A stretch of 64,000 bases of DNA from Pleurotus djamor (Eukaryota > Basidiomycota > Agaricomycetes > Agaricales > Pleurotaceae), in the NCBI GenBank assembly GCA_029747585.1, contig JAPEVF010000167.1, forward strand, positions 18,469 through 82,468. Reading direction: 5' to 3'. Position numbers and translations under genes: made by a program. Within the stretch, counting starts at the first letter, position 1, and every line of letters starts with the position of its first letter. Below are positions 12,491 through 25,400 of the stretch, in pieces. The notes under the pieces are model-generated. The model had not been told where the DNA came from. It worked only from the letters and a program-made list of their open reading frames with translations, and searched no databases.

Positions 12491-12850
12491 ACTCTCACGC
12501 GGGCTTATCCCTAGGCATGGATTTAGTTATTCTTTTCGCCTTCCGCCTCTGACACCGTCATGCATGATGCGTTAACCTCTCCTTAAATATTGGCAGCGAC
12601 TCCGTACATTTACGCATCATGCATCAAGCATCAAGCTCAAGCTCAGGCTCTTCACCCTACCGTATAGATTGTGGACGTCGAGGCATGTCGTCAATCCTGT
12701 CCCCACCAATTTTTCCGCCCGAGCATCGGCCAGCGTTCTTGATCTCTGCCTTTCGGCGAAGAACACTGCTCTACTAAGTACACTCCTATCGCTGCCGTCG
12801 CATGGTCTACTCTACTGCATACGTGTCCGTCAGCCTTTCTTGGGCATTCC

Positions 12851-14088
12851 TTATTCCACCTCTGTTTCAACGGCTGATACAGCACACCCAAGCTTTCTCT
12901 GCGCACGATGCCTTGGCATCTGACTACCGATTTCCTCCTCGACACCCGCCATATGGCTCTTCTCCCTACACAGCACGGAAACCCAAACATCTGCATTCCC
13001 AGCAGCCTCATCCAGAACTCCCCAATCCATGAAATGAAGGTGAGGGAGCATTTCGCTGCCGAGCAAAAGGTTGAATTCCACGATTTGTAACGATGCCGAT
13101 GATAGCGTTTTGAGGAGAGTAGAAAGCTGCTCTTTGACGTAGGCAGCGAGTGGATCATGTGGTTCGATTGTAATGATTAGGGAGCGCAAATTTGGGTTTT
13201 CACGGAGGTCGATGCTGGGTAGGTCTAGAAACGTGTATAAACTGGAGTGAGGCCTATTTTCATTAGAGTATAGCCCATTCACGCACCAGCCCGCCACTGA
13301 TAAACCAAATTGAGAGAAGTAAGCGCAGCTCCAAACGACCGCAATGTGGACCCTAGTGATGCGTGACTATTCTCGGGACTGATTGTGACAGAGAGGCTTT
13401 CAAGAATCTCAGTATCGCGGGGTACCCATTGCAAGAATGCTTCCAGCAATTCACGAGTACCAAGATGATATCCAAGTCTCCGAATAGTGGGTGGAAACTC
13501 TATCGGCACATCCGAGGGCAATCCATCAAGCCACTCTTCCTCATCATAGTCTGGACCATCCTCATCATTGGCATCAAGGGTGTGTAGCTGGGGAAACGAT
13601 GCGATGAATTGTTTAACCGCGTGTAAACTTTCGAAAATGTTGATATCGACGTCAAGATGGCCGAGGAAGGAAAGCAATGATATTGATTGGATAAGATCGA
13701 CATTTTCGAGATAAATGTGAGTCGTCACAGGAACGTGGAACGAGAGGAGCCTTTCATGAGGAGATAACACCTTGAGGATTTTGTGGACGGAAACCCAATC
13801 CGTGTGGGTGTCCCAGCGATCTAGGGTGAGATGCTTGATGAGAGGTGCGAGATCTCGTTTCTCTTCGATAGTGTTGATGAATTTGTGGATTTGAAAGTTT
13901 CGAATGGTCACCGATCGGTATAAGATTGGCTGTGCGATGGGAAGCCATGATTTGCAGACTTGACAGAGATGAAGAAGGTCGGTCCGGCGGATTCCATCTA
14001 TTAGATGAAGAAAGATATATGGGAGAATCTCTGGTGGAAGGTTTGATATTGCTCCAGCTATGGTGATGGTCGATGCGGCGGCGTCCAT
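12851..14088 (-). CDS. F-box protein, copy 1
   Basis: Likely an F-box substrate-recognition protein; F-box proteins typically dock on Skp1 in SCF ubiquitin ligases. Exon 1 is 14088-13283 and exon 2 is 13241-12851, joined by a short 41-nt GTGAAT...CAG intron in phase 2, giving 398 residues. The ATG at 14088 (MDAAAS) was chosen because copies 3 and 4 start MDAT at the same place; a 39-codon extension to 14205 is open but not conserved. An F-box-like block sits at residues 17-60 (LPPEILPYIFLHL, then CQVCKSWLPIAQ and LYRSVT). The rest shows leucine-patterned stretches (PLIKHLTLDR, LLSFLGHLDVD, FPQLHTLD) suggesting irregular LRR-like repeats. The conserved C-terminal exon contains FMDWGVLDEAAGNA. 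It lies after the tail of U3 on the same strand. Confidence 0.8.
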
Positions 14089-14685
14089 TCGAGTTGTTGG
14101 TAGAAAACGAAGACGGTGTGATTGATGTCGGTGATGGCGCGCTAGGTCGAAACAGGGACATTGAGGAGATGACAAATAGGAGAACGTACACTGGGTAACC
14201 TCCAAGCATCGCTACTTCGACCTGGTTTATCATGATACTCTACCTGTGGAGGACACGCGAGGTGTATGTGTCACTCACAACCCAGTTTAACTGCATTTGT
14301 AGCGACTTTGTGGCCGGATCAGACTCGTAGTTGAGGCTTTTAGGCTGCTACGCAGCCTTCCAGGGACAGTTCTGCAGACGGTCAGATTGACATATTTTGT
14401 TGAAAGTGTCTAGTTATACACATTATGGACTGATCTGCCGTACTACTTAGTCCACCGGTGCGAGAACCCATTGAACTTCAAGACGACAAGAAACTTTTTT
14501 GGACAACATACATCTGACATGCTTCACTCCGACTTGAATCCAAGTTCGCATATGGTAGCCATGGCCCCGTACCCCAGCCTTGCCGACATCTCCTCTGACC
14601 ACTCATCTTCACCAGCCCTTGTTCATCCCGTTATGAATCCTGCCCAATCCATGTTCATGTTCCTTGTCCCCCAGGATCCATCATA
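14089..14685. other. Upstream region of F-box copy 1
   Basis: Non-coding as far as I can see. It should contain the promoter of the minus-strand F-box gene. A plus-strand frame at 14471-14761 has no recognisable features and overlaps the tail of U3. Confidence 0.3.
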
Positions 14686-17600
14686 TCATATCCAAGTACA
14701 CGCTGGGGTAGGTCTACCTTTCACACAATGCCAGCAATGGTGGTTCATCTTCTTAAAGTAATACTTAAGCAGCGCCGCGCTGGATAGTGACAAGGATACA
14801 TGAACATCGCAGCCGGCGGTTTCTAGTCTAGCTATCATGAATGGGCTCGCCGTGCGGCTGGTCAAGCAATGATATGTACTATTACAAGCATCACCGAGAG
14901 ATAGATGGACAACGGCGGTGCCAGCCCCGGTTTCGCGAAAACACCGACAATTTACGATGCAATCCCTAGTCGTCTTCCTCGTCCTGTGACCCTTTTTCTC
15001 CCCCAGATCCTCAACTACCACCTCAGCAAGGGAGCATCTGTGACGAGCTCGAAGCCCTGATAATGTCGGTCGACCTAAGGGACGCTGAAGCATCGAGTAG
15101 CTGGGGCGTCAGTGGGCCCGATGCCATATGCACATCCAGCATCTACTCGAATTTGGACGAAAGCCATGGCCTTGAACGTGTCCACAGCGGCGTTGAGGTT
15201 GACGACAAGACTACAGATAGAGGCGGTGCAGCTTGAGGAGGAGCTCGAGGTCTTGATCGCTAGCAAGGAGGTAGAGTCCAAATCCAGATCACGACGATCC
15301 ATACGATCTCCATGACGCACAACAGGATGATACGGCGTTGATGGGGAACCGTGTGCATAATATGGTCACGGTTGGGTTCCTTCGTTGTCTTTATCTTCAT
15401 CATCTTCTTCACCCCATGCTCATCCGAATCCTTCTCCAGTGCTTGCTCTTCCCCCAACATCCGCAGCGTCGCAATGCATGCCATCGGATGTATGTCCTAT
15501 ACACGAAGACCAACGAAAACGAAGATGTCGACCGTGGTTAATCGTCTGGGAGTATAAGGGATCAGGTAAAGGGGAGCCATGATCATGGACGACATGTGAA
15601 CATCGTCGAAGAGATGAGGTGCTGGTCGCTCGGTGTCTTCATAAAGGGTTTGTCGACCTAGCTTTACGGTACTTACACCAAGGCCAGCTTCGGCGAACGG
15701 ATGAACGGAAATGTCATAACCAGCGCCGGTTTCGCTAGGAGTAGGATCCATCCTCTCTGTCCAACTTCTCCACCATCTTCATCGTCCACCCTTTCATACG
15801 CAGCGTACGACCATCCCAAACAACTGGTATTCGGGCTTGAAGCTTGGAGGAGCGAAGCTGTAGCGGTAAGTTTGGGTCAGTATGGATATTGGAAAGGACT
15901 GATGAAAGAGAAGGACGCAAGAGATAAATGAAGGGACCAATTGTACTTACCCATGTACGTATCAGCGTCAGATCCAAAAAAAAAAGACGGTTGCGACCAT
16001 TTGAGTGAAGGAATCGTCGACCGTGCTGTCCAAGACCGGTCCCAGTACCACCTTCGTCAAAGCCGGGAACGAACCCGGCAACACCAGCGTATGGTTTCTT
16101 GTAAGGATGAACTATCATTGCTATCGACCTTCATCACCTTCTCCACATCTTGACACTGTCCAGGGCGACCCCACTGACGACATTCCCCAGTCCTCCCCTC
16201 TCACACAACTCAGTGTTCATCGTCTTCCATCGTTCCCCCTCCTCCACGACCACAACCACCTCGCCGCAAGGGGATCATAGGCGGTGACGGTGGTCATCCT
16301 CTCAAGGGCCCAGAGGACCCACAATTGGATCATTCGTATGACAGAAGATACGGCGGAGACGACCTTTCCAAATTGTCGACTCGCTGCGGTGTAATGGGGG
16401 ATGCTATGTAGTGGAACGTCTGCGGCAACATTGACATCGAATGGGATAGAAGAAAAGGGCGGCGGCGTGAGCAGAGGTCGTGGTCGTGGTGATGGTCGTG
16501 GTTTTGGTCATGATCGCGGGTTCGAACAGGAAGCCGGTACTTATTTCTTCTGCCTGTCTTCCCCATGCGCTTTCCCCACCAACTGCCCCGTCTTCATCGT
16601 CATCGTCATTTCCAAAATTAACATCCCTTGGTCCTTCCTTTTCCTTCCTTTCTGACCCATCCTATCTTCTTCTCCCTCCATCGTTCCTCCGCCTCCGAAA
16701 GCCTGGATGCAATCACCGGCCCAGCACGCTCAGAGATAGCACGATAGCCATTGCTAGAGGACGGCAGCGACGAACGGTGCTGCTTGTGTGCTGCTCGGCA
16801 ATGGGTTCGAATAGACCGGACATGCATATGGAGGAGACTATACAAAGGATACGACCTCCTCTGCTGCGCGACTGAGTCTGAATGCTGGCCGAGGACTCAG
16901 GAAGTGGTAGCGACTCGAATGTCTGTGGCAACGGCGGGGAAAGGGAGAACAGCCGTGGAGGGGAAAGAGGATGGAGTTTTGGTCGCGGTTGTAGCCATGG
17001 TGGTAATCGGGGGCGCTAGTATGGAACCAATCTCGTTAATTCCCATCCTACTCTATCATCCATTGGCCTTGCCACATCCACCATTCATCCAGATCCGATG
17101 TACGTGCATTTGGTACCGGCGACGTTCGGGATGGATGGACATGGCGCATGCGGTGGAAATGTTCGCAGACAGGTACGTATTTGGAATGTTCGAATTTGGG
17201 CGACAGTTACAATGTGGAGTACGGAAGTCACGGCGCTGGAGGTCGGATGGTCTAAGTTGGTTTGAGTGAGCGGGGTACTGAAAGGGAGGATGACGGGGAA
17301 GGGAGCGAAGAGGAGGGAAGGGAAGAGGCATGAGCAAAGTGCTTACCGATGCATCAGGCCAGTGCAGAGGAACCTTTTCACAATTCATCCAAAACGGTGC
17401 CTTCCTAGATCACAGCCTCGGCTCCTCCAAAGGCACCGAACACCAGGACCAACGACTGAGTTGATAGGCGTGGCGAGGGAAAATCGTCGTTTCCTCCATC
17501 TTGGACGTGAACATCCGATCACCGACAGACGACCCTATCGTGAGGAAGGAGTAGAGAGAGGAGTAGAGAGACGGTCTGTGGGAGTTGTAAGAGCGAAGGG

Positions 17601-19340
17601 ATGGAACACAGGTCGATTGAAGAGACGGANGGGGAGGTGGATTGCTTGTGGGCGCTTGGTAGGTGGTCCGTGCGCAGAATCGATGGCGTACGCGTGTCGT
17701 TGTTAGGATCTGTGGGACGACATTCAGAGGGAGGGGAGAGGTGAGGGAGAGTGGAAACATATACATCGTGTCCTGTCATACAAGGAAAGCACCAGGAGAC
17801 GGCTCCGAAGAGGCTGTAGTCTATCTCAAGCATTCCATCCTTGATGTCGATAAACATCCATCCCTACCACCAGCCACGACCAGAGCCACGGAATCGAAAA
17901 TCGTTAGCTTGGGATATTGGAAGACGGAGAGGGACGAGCATGGTGCGCGGATGTACATCGGTAGAGCTGTTGGTGGACTGGATGTGGGCGTCGTGGGCGA
18001 AATCTTGAAGGATTATCTGTACAGCAGCAGTATATCAGAGGTCAGGTTGAAGATGAAAGGGGGAGAAAAGACGCACAGTGTGAGTCTGACGTTGCGTTGG
18101 AATCGCAGGCGACAATTTCGTTCTCTTCTGTCGGTGCGACGTATGGTTCGACCGATTCGGACACGCTGTTCGGCGAAGCGCTGTGAGCTATGCGCCTGTG
18201 ACAGTGGTGGCGACGGTAATCTAACGGATTGATGAGCGTAGCCCCAGCAAAATCAGAGAAGAGAACTCACCCGAGTCAAACCGAAACACACATCCCTAGT
18301 CTCGCAGCCAGCGACGTCGACGAGGGAGATAGCAAGAAAACCGGACTTTGAGCGTTGCATTCAAGCCCGAGTTTGATAAACGTGAGTTGTCATCGATGAT
18401 GGCGGTGAGGAAGGAAGCGAGCTCGTTGGTGGGGAAAAGAGTCAGGAACATTCCTCTCGGTCCGACTCGGAAGCAATAGTCGTTGGCCAATCAGACGCCG
18501 TCCCTGTGATGTCATACCCAGGGACACCTCAGGCAGACCATCCTAGCGCATAGCGACTACCTACAACGGTGCAGCGACGCTAATATTCGAGCAGGGTGGT
18601 CCCATCGACCATGATGTGAGGGATGGACAGCATGTCCGTGAGCTGCGAAAGCTGACGACGGACAGACAAGGGTTCATACGAAGAAAACGGCGGCAGCGGC
18701 GGGGTTGAGCCCTACAGAAAAGCAAGAGGAGTTGGCAAAGAAGCTGGTAGAGGAAAACGAGGAGGACATGCTTGTATTCAAGATCAGAGAGCTAAGTGTG
18801 TCGCAGCATGAGCTCGAGGATTCAAGGTAACTGCCAAAAGGGCTGTATCCAAGACCGACGCCAGCAATAGGACTGGTCGATTTGGCTTCATGCTCGAGCT
18901 CTCATCTTTTCCAGCATGAACCTCCTCACCCACGTCCCCTTCCCTTCCCGTCCATGTCCCTGGTCCTGTCTTTCTAGCGTACTCCGAAACCACTACCACG
19001 ACTGCGCAAGTGAGGCATCCGTGTCCATACCGTACACATACGACAGCCATAGGCAAGAGAACAGTGGTGATGGCATGAGACCCAGCAGAGGGGAGGTCGT
19101 CATCCGCTCGGCCCGTCGGTGTGCAAAGGATGGTGGTCACTACCATATACGCGAAAGTAGGTAGACGTGTCGTGGGGGGAGCAGGCAACGGTCATGGTCA
19201 TGTTCGTGCTCGGGTTCGATTAGCTCGGAGCTGCCGCGTTTCCTTCCCATCTTCATCGAACATCCGTCCAACGTGCGGCAGAGTACAAGCCTGAGGGCCA
19301 TATGGAAGGAGAAGGGGGAGAAGGAGCAAAGTCTTACCAT
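14686..19340 (-). pseudogene. U3: decayed copy of family U, head truncated beside HET2
   Basis: Minus-strand modules in order: a VHAGKDE-type segment (about 18930-18880); SSIPWLWSW-like sequence with a KDGMLEIDYS segment (about 17880-17810); the motif NNDTRTPSILRTDHLPSAHK (about 17700-17640), also present in U6; the YIG-type end and long intron (about 17340-17230); and LVPE-like, RDHDHD-rich and acidic modules (16900-16330). The tail includes SETGAGYDISVHPFAEAGLGVS (about 15737-15672) and a hydrophobic segment (about 15380-15310). N at 17630 adjoins a run of G. No module is fully open. The head palindrome is missing: the unit stops about 70 bases from the HET2 stop codon. Confidence 0.48.
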
Positions 19341-19409
19341 TTATCATGATTTATGGATATCTCGCAAAGACGTCCACAGAATTTACACGATACACATCTT
19401 CAAACCACT

Positions 19410-22132
19410 CTAGCGACAACAGCAAAATAAAGTACGAAGAATGGAACGAAAGGAGTACTGAGGGGTCTCCTCTCTTTCATTATTGACGTTATCCATGACC
19501 CTTGGCTGACTCCCTCCCTTCTGATCTTGGTCGAGTTCCTTTTCACGATCTGAGCGATGCTCGCTTTCTGAAGCTCGACCATTCTCTGTTCCACAATCCG
19601 TGCCGCATTCTCTTTCCGAATCCTGGGTGTTTTCTCTTCCTTGAGACAAGCTGCGTCGTTCTAGCGATTGTTGGCTATCTGAGTCGCTCTCTTCATCATC
19701 TGACTGACCCTCTTCACTCGAATCCGGGCTGCTCTCTCTTGCATCGCTTTGATGGTTCCATCTTCCGTGATGTTTATGCTTTCGATCAGTTCTAGTCGGG
19801 ACCACATTCACTTCGCTTGGATCTTGACTGTGTTCCTTTACACAATCTGACCAGTGCTCCAATCCTGAATCCTGACAGAGTTCTCTCCCTTGAGGCTGAC
19901 TGTGTCGTCTATGTGATTGCTGCCTGTCTCTTCCCTCATCGTTCGGCTGATCCTCTACATTCGACTCTGGACTGGTTTCCTCTGACGCATATGGCGGACC
20001 CTCGAACCCTCCGTATCCCCTAAGTCTCCCGTTGGGGACATTCCCAGGTTGGCGGAGTCTTTTCCTCGACTTGAGTAACCGTAATAAGGGATAGAACATA
20101 TTCCAACGCTTATCAATGGAGCTTGAGTCTGAGAGGCTTGCCCGTCGGTGACGTTGTCTTCCCCGATAGATGTACCCTCCTTGTCCGCTAGTTTTGATTT
20201 CAATTGCGCTCCCTTCGCTGTGATATTGTCGATGCTCAGTTTCACAATCCAAACTGTCCTCACTGTCTGAGTACTTGTTGCGTTCGCTGCCCCAAGACAG
20301 GTTGCGTGGCACGTTCAAACGTAACTTTGGGCTGCTGTCTGTTCCATGGTCCTCTCTCCCCCGGTATCCCTCCCTTCCTGCCCTGAATTCGGTTGAGAGC
20401 GAGCCATTGTCACCACCAGCACCACCAGACTGACGTCCTTTAGCTTCTTCGTACTTAGAGACTACATAACGGAGTGTGGAGTTGCTGCGCCTAGTGCGGG
20501 GAAGGTTGTCAAAGGTCTGAGGCTGGCTTTCGATTGAGGAGCTGCTTTGATCGACGCTCCGAGTCGGTGACCTTGGTTCGCTTGGAGAATCACTTGGATG
20601 GGTGCGAAGATTGCTACGGCTCGTTCGAGGAAGCTCCTCGATGCTCTGCGACTGACGCTCGTCTGGAGAGTTGCTTCGATCAGTTGCGGGGGTCTTCTTG
20701 AAGCTATGGAATAGCGACTCAAGTGAAGCGTCGCTATTTTTGGGGCGGAGAAGGTGCTCCAAGTCCTGGAATCGTGATTTATATGGCCTTCGTTCGGGCT
20801 GCTCTTCAGCCTGCTTCCGAGTGTGACAACACGAGCCGGGATCACAGCAGCAGTCATGGCACCAGGTGATCTTGCTTGGGACAACTTCGCGAGGCTTGAT
20901 AGATTCGTCCACAACGACAAAAGGAATCACATCGTTCATCCGAAGGGGACCAGTGTGCCGGCTTTCTAATTCCTTGTAGAGTGCGTATCGCATATTCATC
21001 GCCGTGCTAGGTTTCAATACCCCGGGTGGGGTAGTAAACACTAGGTGTCGTTGTGGGAGCAGCTTGAGGAACTCTTCAGACGGACCTTGACCGCTCAACT
21101 GAACAATTACGGGTTCACTGCTAGATGAACGGTGCTCTTCACACATCTGTGTCTTGTCTCGTGAGACACTTTCGATGGAGAACTGTTTGTTATTAGCTTG
21201 CTGTGTGCTCACAAGGGGAGAGACCACGTACACGAAGACCCTCCGAAGGCTTTTTAGCCTGGGAAGCATGGTGGCATGCAAGACGCAGAGCCACAAACAC
21301 ATTCCCTAATTCCCATCCGTAATGCGTCGGCAGACAGACACCAAGCAATGACACAAGTGAGTATGCTGCATCTTGTGGCACTGTGGTCTGGCGTTTCTCC
21401 GCCCATTTGAGTACTTGCTCTAGATTGTGAGGGGACGGTATGTAGCTGGAAGTGATTGTCCATCTGGGAAGGCCTAATGGTGCTTGTGATGAGAGATGGA
21501 GTGGACCAGAGAGTGTAGAGCATACCAGCGGCTTTCGGGATCATCCGATGAATCACAGACGACCGTGTGGCTGAGGCGGGTTCAATATGAGCGTAAATAT
21601 CCATATTCAGATGGTCAATGGGCGAAAGTCGGAGTCTCTAGTACTTACTTTTGAATGTGTTAGGTCGAGTGCGATCAATATCGACCTCAGAGGCAAAATC
21701 GATCCGTGCCCAATCACGGTAGAAAAACGCGACCTTGCGAGGGGCGAGCAATTCCTGCAACGTCCAACCACGAGTAAACCACGCCGACTGCCAGATGCCG
21801 TCAAAATGGTCAACGTCTTGGAGGTACACGATACAAATTTCAGCGTTCTGGTACCAAGCGAACATCGAGGGGATGGACTCATTGAGTTCCTCCAGGTTGT
21901 CTTGGTCGATGCAAACACTGTCGGCCCAGACGTAGCGGCATCCATACCGCTCACGAGCTACAACGCAGAATCGCATGAACTTGGATGTGGGAGGGGGTAG
22001 GTCTTCTTTTCCATGGATCTGCTTGAATCTTGGCTCGTTTGTAGCCCATCTGTGTGAGAGGATAGCATATGGGTGGCAACCTTCCGTGAATTCTTGTGTT
22101 TCAGTGTCGAATAGCCGGATTGGGTGATCCAT
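19410..22132 (-). CDS. HET2: HET-domain protein with CxxH/CxxC module and long disordered tail
   Basis: Exons are 22132-21649, 21570-21526, 21473-21232 and 21182-19410; introns are 78, 52 and 49 nt and all phases fit, giving 847 residues. HET blocks are AILSHRW (23-29), VWADSVCIDQ (68-77) and WFTRGWTLQELLAP (118-131). In known fungi HET domains trigger incompatibility or cell death on non-self recognition and are distantly TIR-like. After QDAAYSLVSLLGVCLP (exon 3) come CEEH (271-274) and, 94 residues on, WCHDCCCDPGSCCH (364-377). Residues about 380-838 are Ser/Arg/Glu/Asp-rich and repetitive, surely disordered. The protein ends LRTLFCCCR, whose clustered cysteines could be acylated (inference). 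It is the only intact copy with such a tail and follows U4 on the same strand. The acceptor of intron 2 was chosen by frame. Confidence 0.82.
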
Positions 22133-22225
22133 CAGGTTAAGTGGCCGGCCTAGGACTGCGCAATCAGGTTGACTTCACTGAGAAACTGTTATCTCAGGAC
22201 GGAAACATACAAGCAGAGTTGAGTA

Positions 22226-22231
22226 CTTATA
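22226..22231 (-). promoter_or_regulatory. TATA-like box upstream of HET2
   Basis: TATAAG on the minus strand, about 95 bases upstream of the HET2 ATG. Position and sequence fit a core promoter element; this is an inference from distance only. Confidence 0.35.
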
Positions 22232-22409
22232 GGTTGAGCGCAATGAGTGGGGGAAGAAATTGACCTTGGTGAAAAGCTGTCCCTGTTTTATGGTAGGCTC
22301 GCCAGAACACACGTGTAAATTGCATGTTGTGCGAATCATTCAAGGCCGTGCTCTCTTTTCATTTTGCATTCGAAACAAGTTGACTACGAAGCATTCAATC
22401 TCGGAGTAA

Positions 22410-25400
22410 TCAATGATCAATAGACGTTGTACAACTCCCATTCCGCAGGTCCAGGTACGAGTAGTTGCCAACTGTGACGGCATATTCAGCGAAAGCACCA
22501 GCATGAGGTTACGGTTCTGTATCCGGTTTCAATATCCAATGACGAGGTGTCGTATGTTTGATTTCGGATATGTTGCACATTTGGATGACGTGTGCGTGTT
22601 CTTCATCCCTAGCTTCTTTCATTCCTTTCCTCGTCTTTTTCATCGTCATCGCCATCGTCCCTCCTCCTTGCGTTCCACTAGCATCCCTCGCCCGATCCCT
22701 TCAACAGTCCCTTCTCCTCCTTGATACATCACAGCCATATCTGCGCGCATAGCAAGTAGAACCTCCACAAGTATGACAATGGCAATATGGCTTCTCAAAC
22801 GTTTTGGAGTCGGTGCGCTAGGGCAAGAGGGTGCGTAGACATCAAGGCGGAGGAGGAAATCAGGTCCGAGTAAGGTCCTCGCGAGTGGTCAAAACCAAAC
22901 TGCTTGCACTGGCAGAAGAAGCCAGACTTCCAATGGAGCATCCCCTCCCATAAACTCCCAGTCACACATTCCCCGTACACGAAACTCGCATATACAGCTC
23001 GGACATTTTCACCCCTTCCAATGATCGCTAGCAAGGAGCTGGTGGATTCCAACCCCAGATCACAATGATGCATACGATCTCCACGACGCGCAACAGGATG
23101 ATATGGTGTTGATGGGGAACCGTACGCATGGTATCATATGGTCTTGGGTGGGTTTCTTCGTTTTTATCTTCACCGCCTTCTTCGCCACATGCTCATCTGA
23201 TTCCTCCTCCAGTGCTTGACCGTGTTGTTCTTCCCCCAACACCCACAGCGTTAAATCCACGCGCGGGATGTATGTCCTATACACGAAGACCAACGAAAAC
23301 GAAGATGTCGACCGTGGTTAATCGTGGACGTCTGAGGGGTCAGGTAGGTAGGGAGCCACGATGGAGGACACGTGAACATCGTGGAGGAGATGATGAGCTG
23401 GTCGCCCAGTGCCTCCGTGAAAGGTTCGAGCTTAACGGCACTGACACCGGTGCCAGCTTCAGAAAACCCATGAACAGAAATGCCACAACCAGCGCCGGTT
23501 TCGCTGGGAGCAGAATCTGTCCTCTCTGTCCAACTTCTGCACCATCTTCATCATCCTCCCCATCCTTCAACGGTCGACCAACTTGGAGAGGCAGCGTTCG
23601 AGCTTGAGGTAGCGGTGCTGCAGGTAGCCGGTGGTAGTTTTGGATAGAGACCCCCGTAAGAGAAGATCGCCTAGACAGACCGGAGTTAGCAGTGATATTG
23701 TAGAAAGGTGGAATGAATAAACGCAGGGACGATCATACTTACTCATATACATACCGGCGTCATATCGAAAACATTTGTGAAGAGCTCTTGACCGAGCTGC
23801 CCAAGACTGGTGTCAGTACCAGCTTTGTCGTAGCCGTGAAGCCGACAATATCTGCGTAAGGTTCACTGTTTCCAGAGCGAACCCCACTGACGACATTCCC
23901 CGGCTTCCCTTCATACACATCTCCTTGTTCATCCTCTTCCATCATTCCTCTCCCTCCTCCTCGACAAACACCTCTCCGAAAAGCAATCACAGCCATAGTT
24001 CAGCGAACAGCGGTGATCGGCTCATGCTTCCAGAGGCGTGACGATGGGATGGTTAACCGTCCGTGCGACAAGAAGATACACGCATGCGACAGAGACGGAG
24101 ACGACAATAGGAAAGCGACGCTGGAAGAGGTCGTGGTGGTGGTTAAGGTCGCGGGGACGGATAGGGAGCCGGTCCTTCCGTCCTTCCAAGTCTACGCAGA
24201 GATGAAAGCCGCAAAAGCGAAAGCTACCCGTCGTCCACCTCAAGCGATGACGATAATAGCGGAGCAGGAAGGGAGCCAATAGCTTCCGATCCGCTGTAGC
24301 ATGTATTTGTCATCTGGGTCATCCCCAGTTCCTGCGACACATTCCTATCCTCCCCATCCAATTTCTCCACCATCTTCTTTGTCTTCTTCGTATCCTGAGC
24401 GAGCCGCAACGACCATTCCCCTTCCCCTTCCTACCCGTGTTCATCCTCCTCTTTCCCATCCTCAGCTTCCACCGTCGACCATCATGCGTCATTCCTGACG
24501 CCTCACGAACCCAACTACCACCCCACACAGAGACCATCTACACTGTAGCCATGCGAAAGCGACAGCGGTGATACTTCCATGCTGCTCGGGGACCAATTAC
24601 GGGATGGCTTCGATATGGAGGACATGCGTACGAGCCGGGATATACGACGATGTCGACCTCCTCATCTGCCGGACTGAATATCATTCGATGGGGTGGTGGC
24701 GACGTGACCAGTCGCGGTGAAGTTGAAGGTAATGATGGTGATAAAAGTGGTAGATTTGGCCGTGGTCGTGATTGTGATTGCGGCCGCTAGCAGGGAACAG
24801 GTCCGTTGGCAGCCCGGGTGCGTATTTGCAATCTTCGAATTTGAGTGGCGGATATCGGGGTACTTGAGGTTGGATAGCCTGGAGCGGTTCGAGTCAGCGA
24901 GGATGATCATGATGGAGGGGAGGATGACAGGGAACAGAGCGAAGGGCGGAGAAAGGAGCAGGGAGGAGGGAAGGAGGGAAGGAGGGAAGGAGGGAAGACA
25001 TGGATAAAAGGCTTACCGGGCACCAATTACCCGATGAATCAAAAACTCGATACACGCGCAGAAACTTCCCTCCGCAGCTAGCGAAGATCATCACTAAAGC
25101 CATAGAGGACGCGCTCGTGGATACTAGCCACATTGGCACCGACGTCAATACCAGTGGCAGTACCACCACCTGAGTGAAGGCTCGGGCTTCCTGATCAATG
25201 ACTTCCATGATCGACGCAAACATCCGAGCGCCCACAGGTGGAGAGGGAGTAGAGAGAGGGTCTGTGGAGGGCGCAACAGCGAAGTTTTGGAACATCCGAA
25301 GCTTGAAAAGACGGAGAGGGAAGGAGGCAGTCTGACTGCGAGCGCTCGATGTGTATGTGGTCCGTGCGCAGAAACGATGGACCTGTGTTCTGCCTGCCTA

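Noticed and set aside
24961..25000. GGAA-rich run as a regulatory element
   Set aside because: It is the reverse complement of the pyrimidine tract of the conserved U intron, expanded by slippage.
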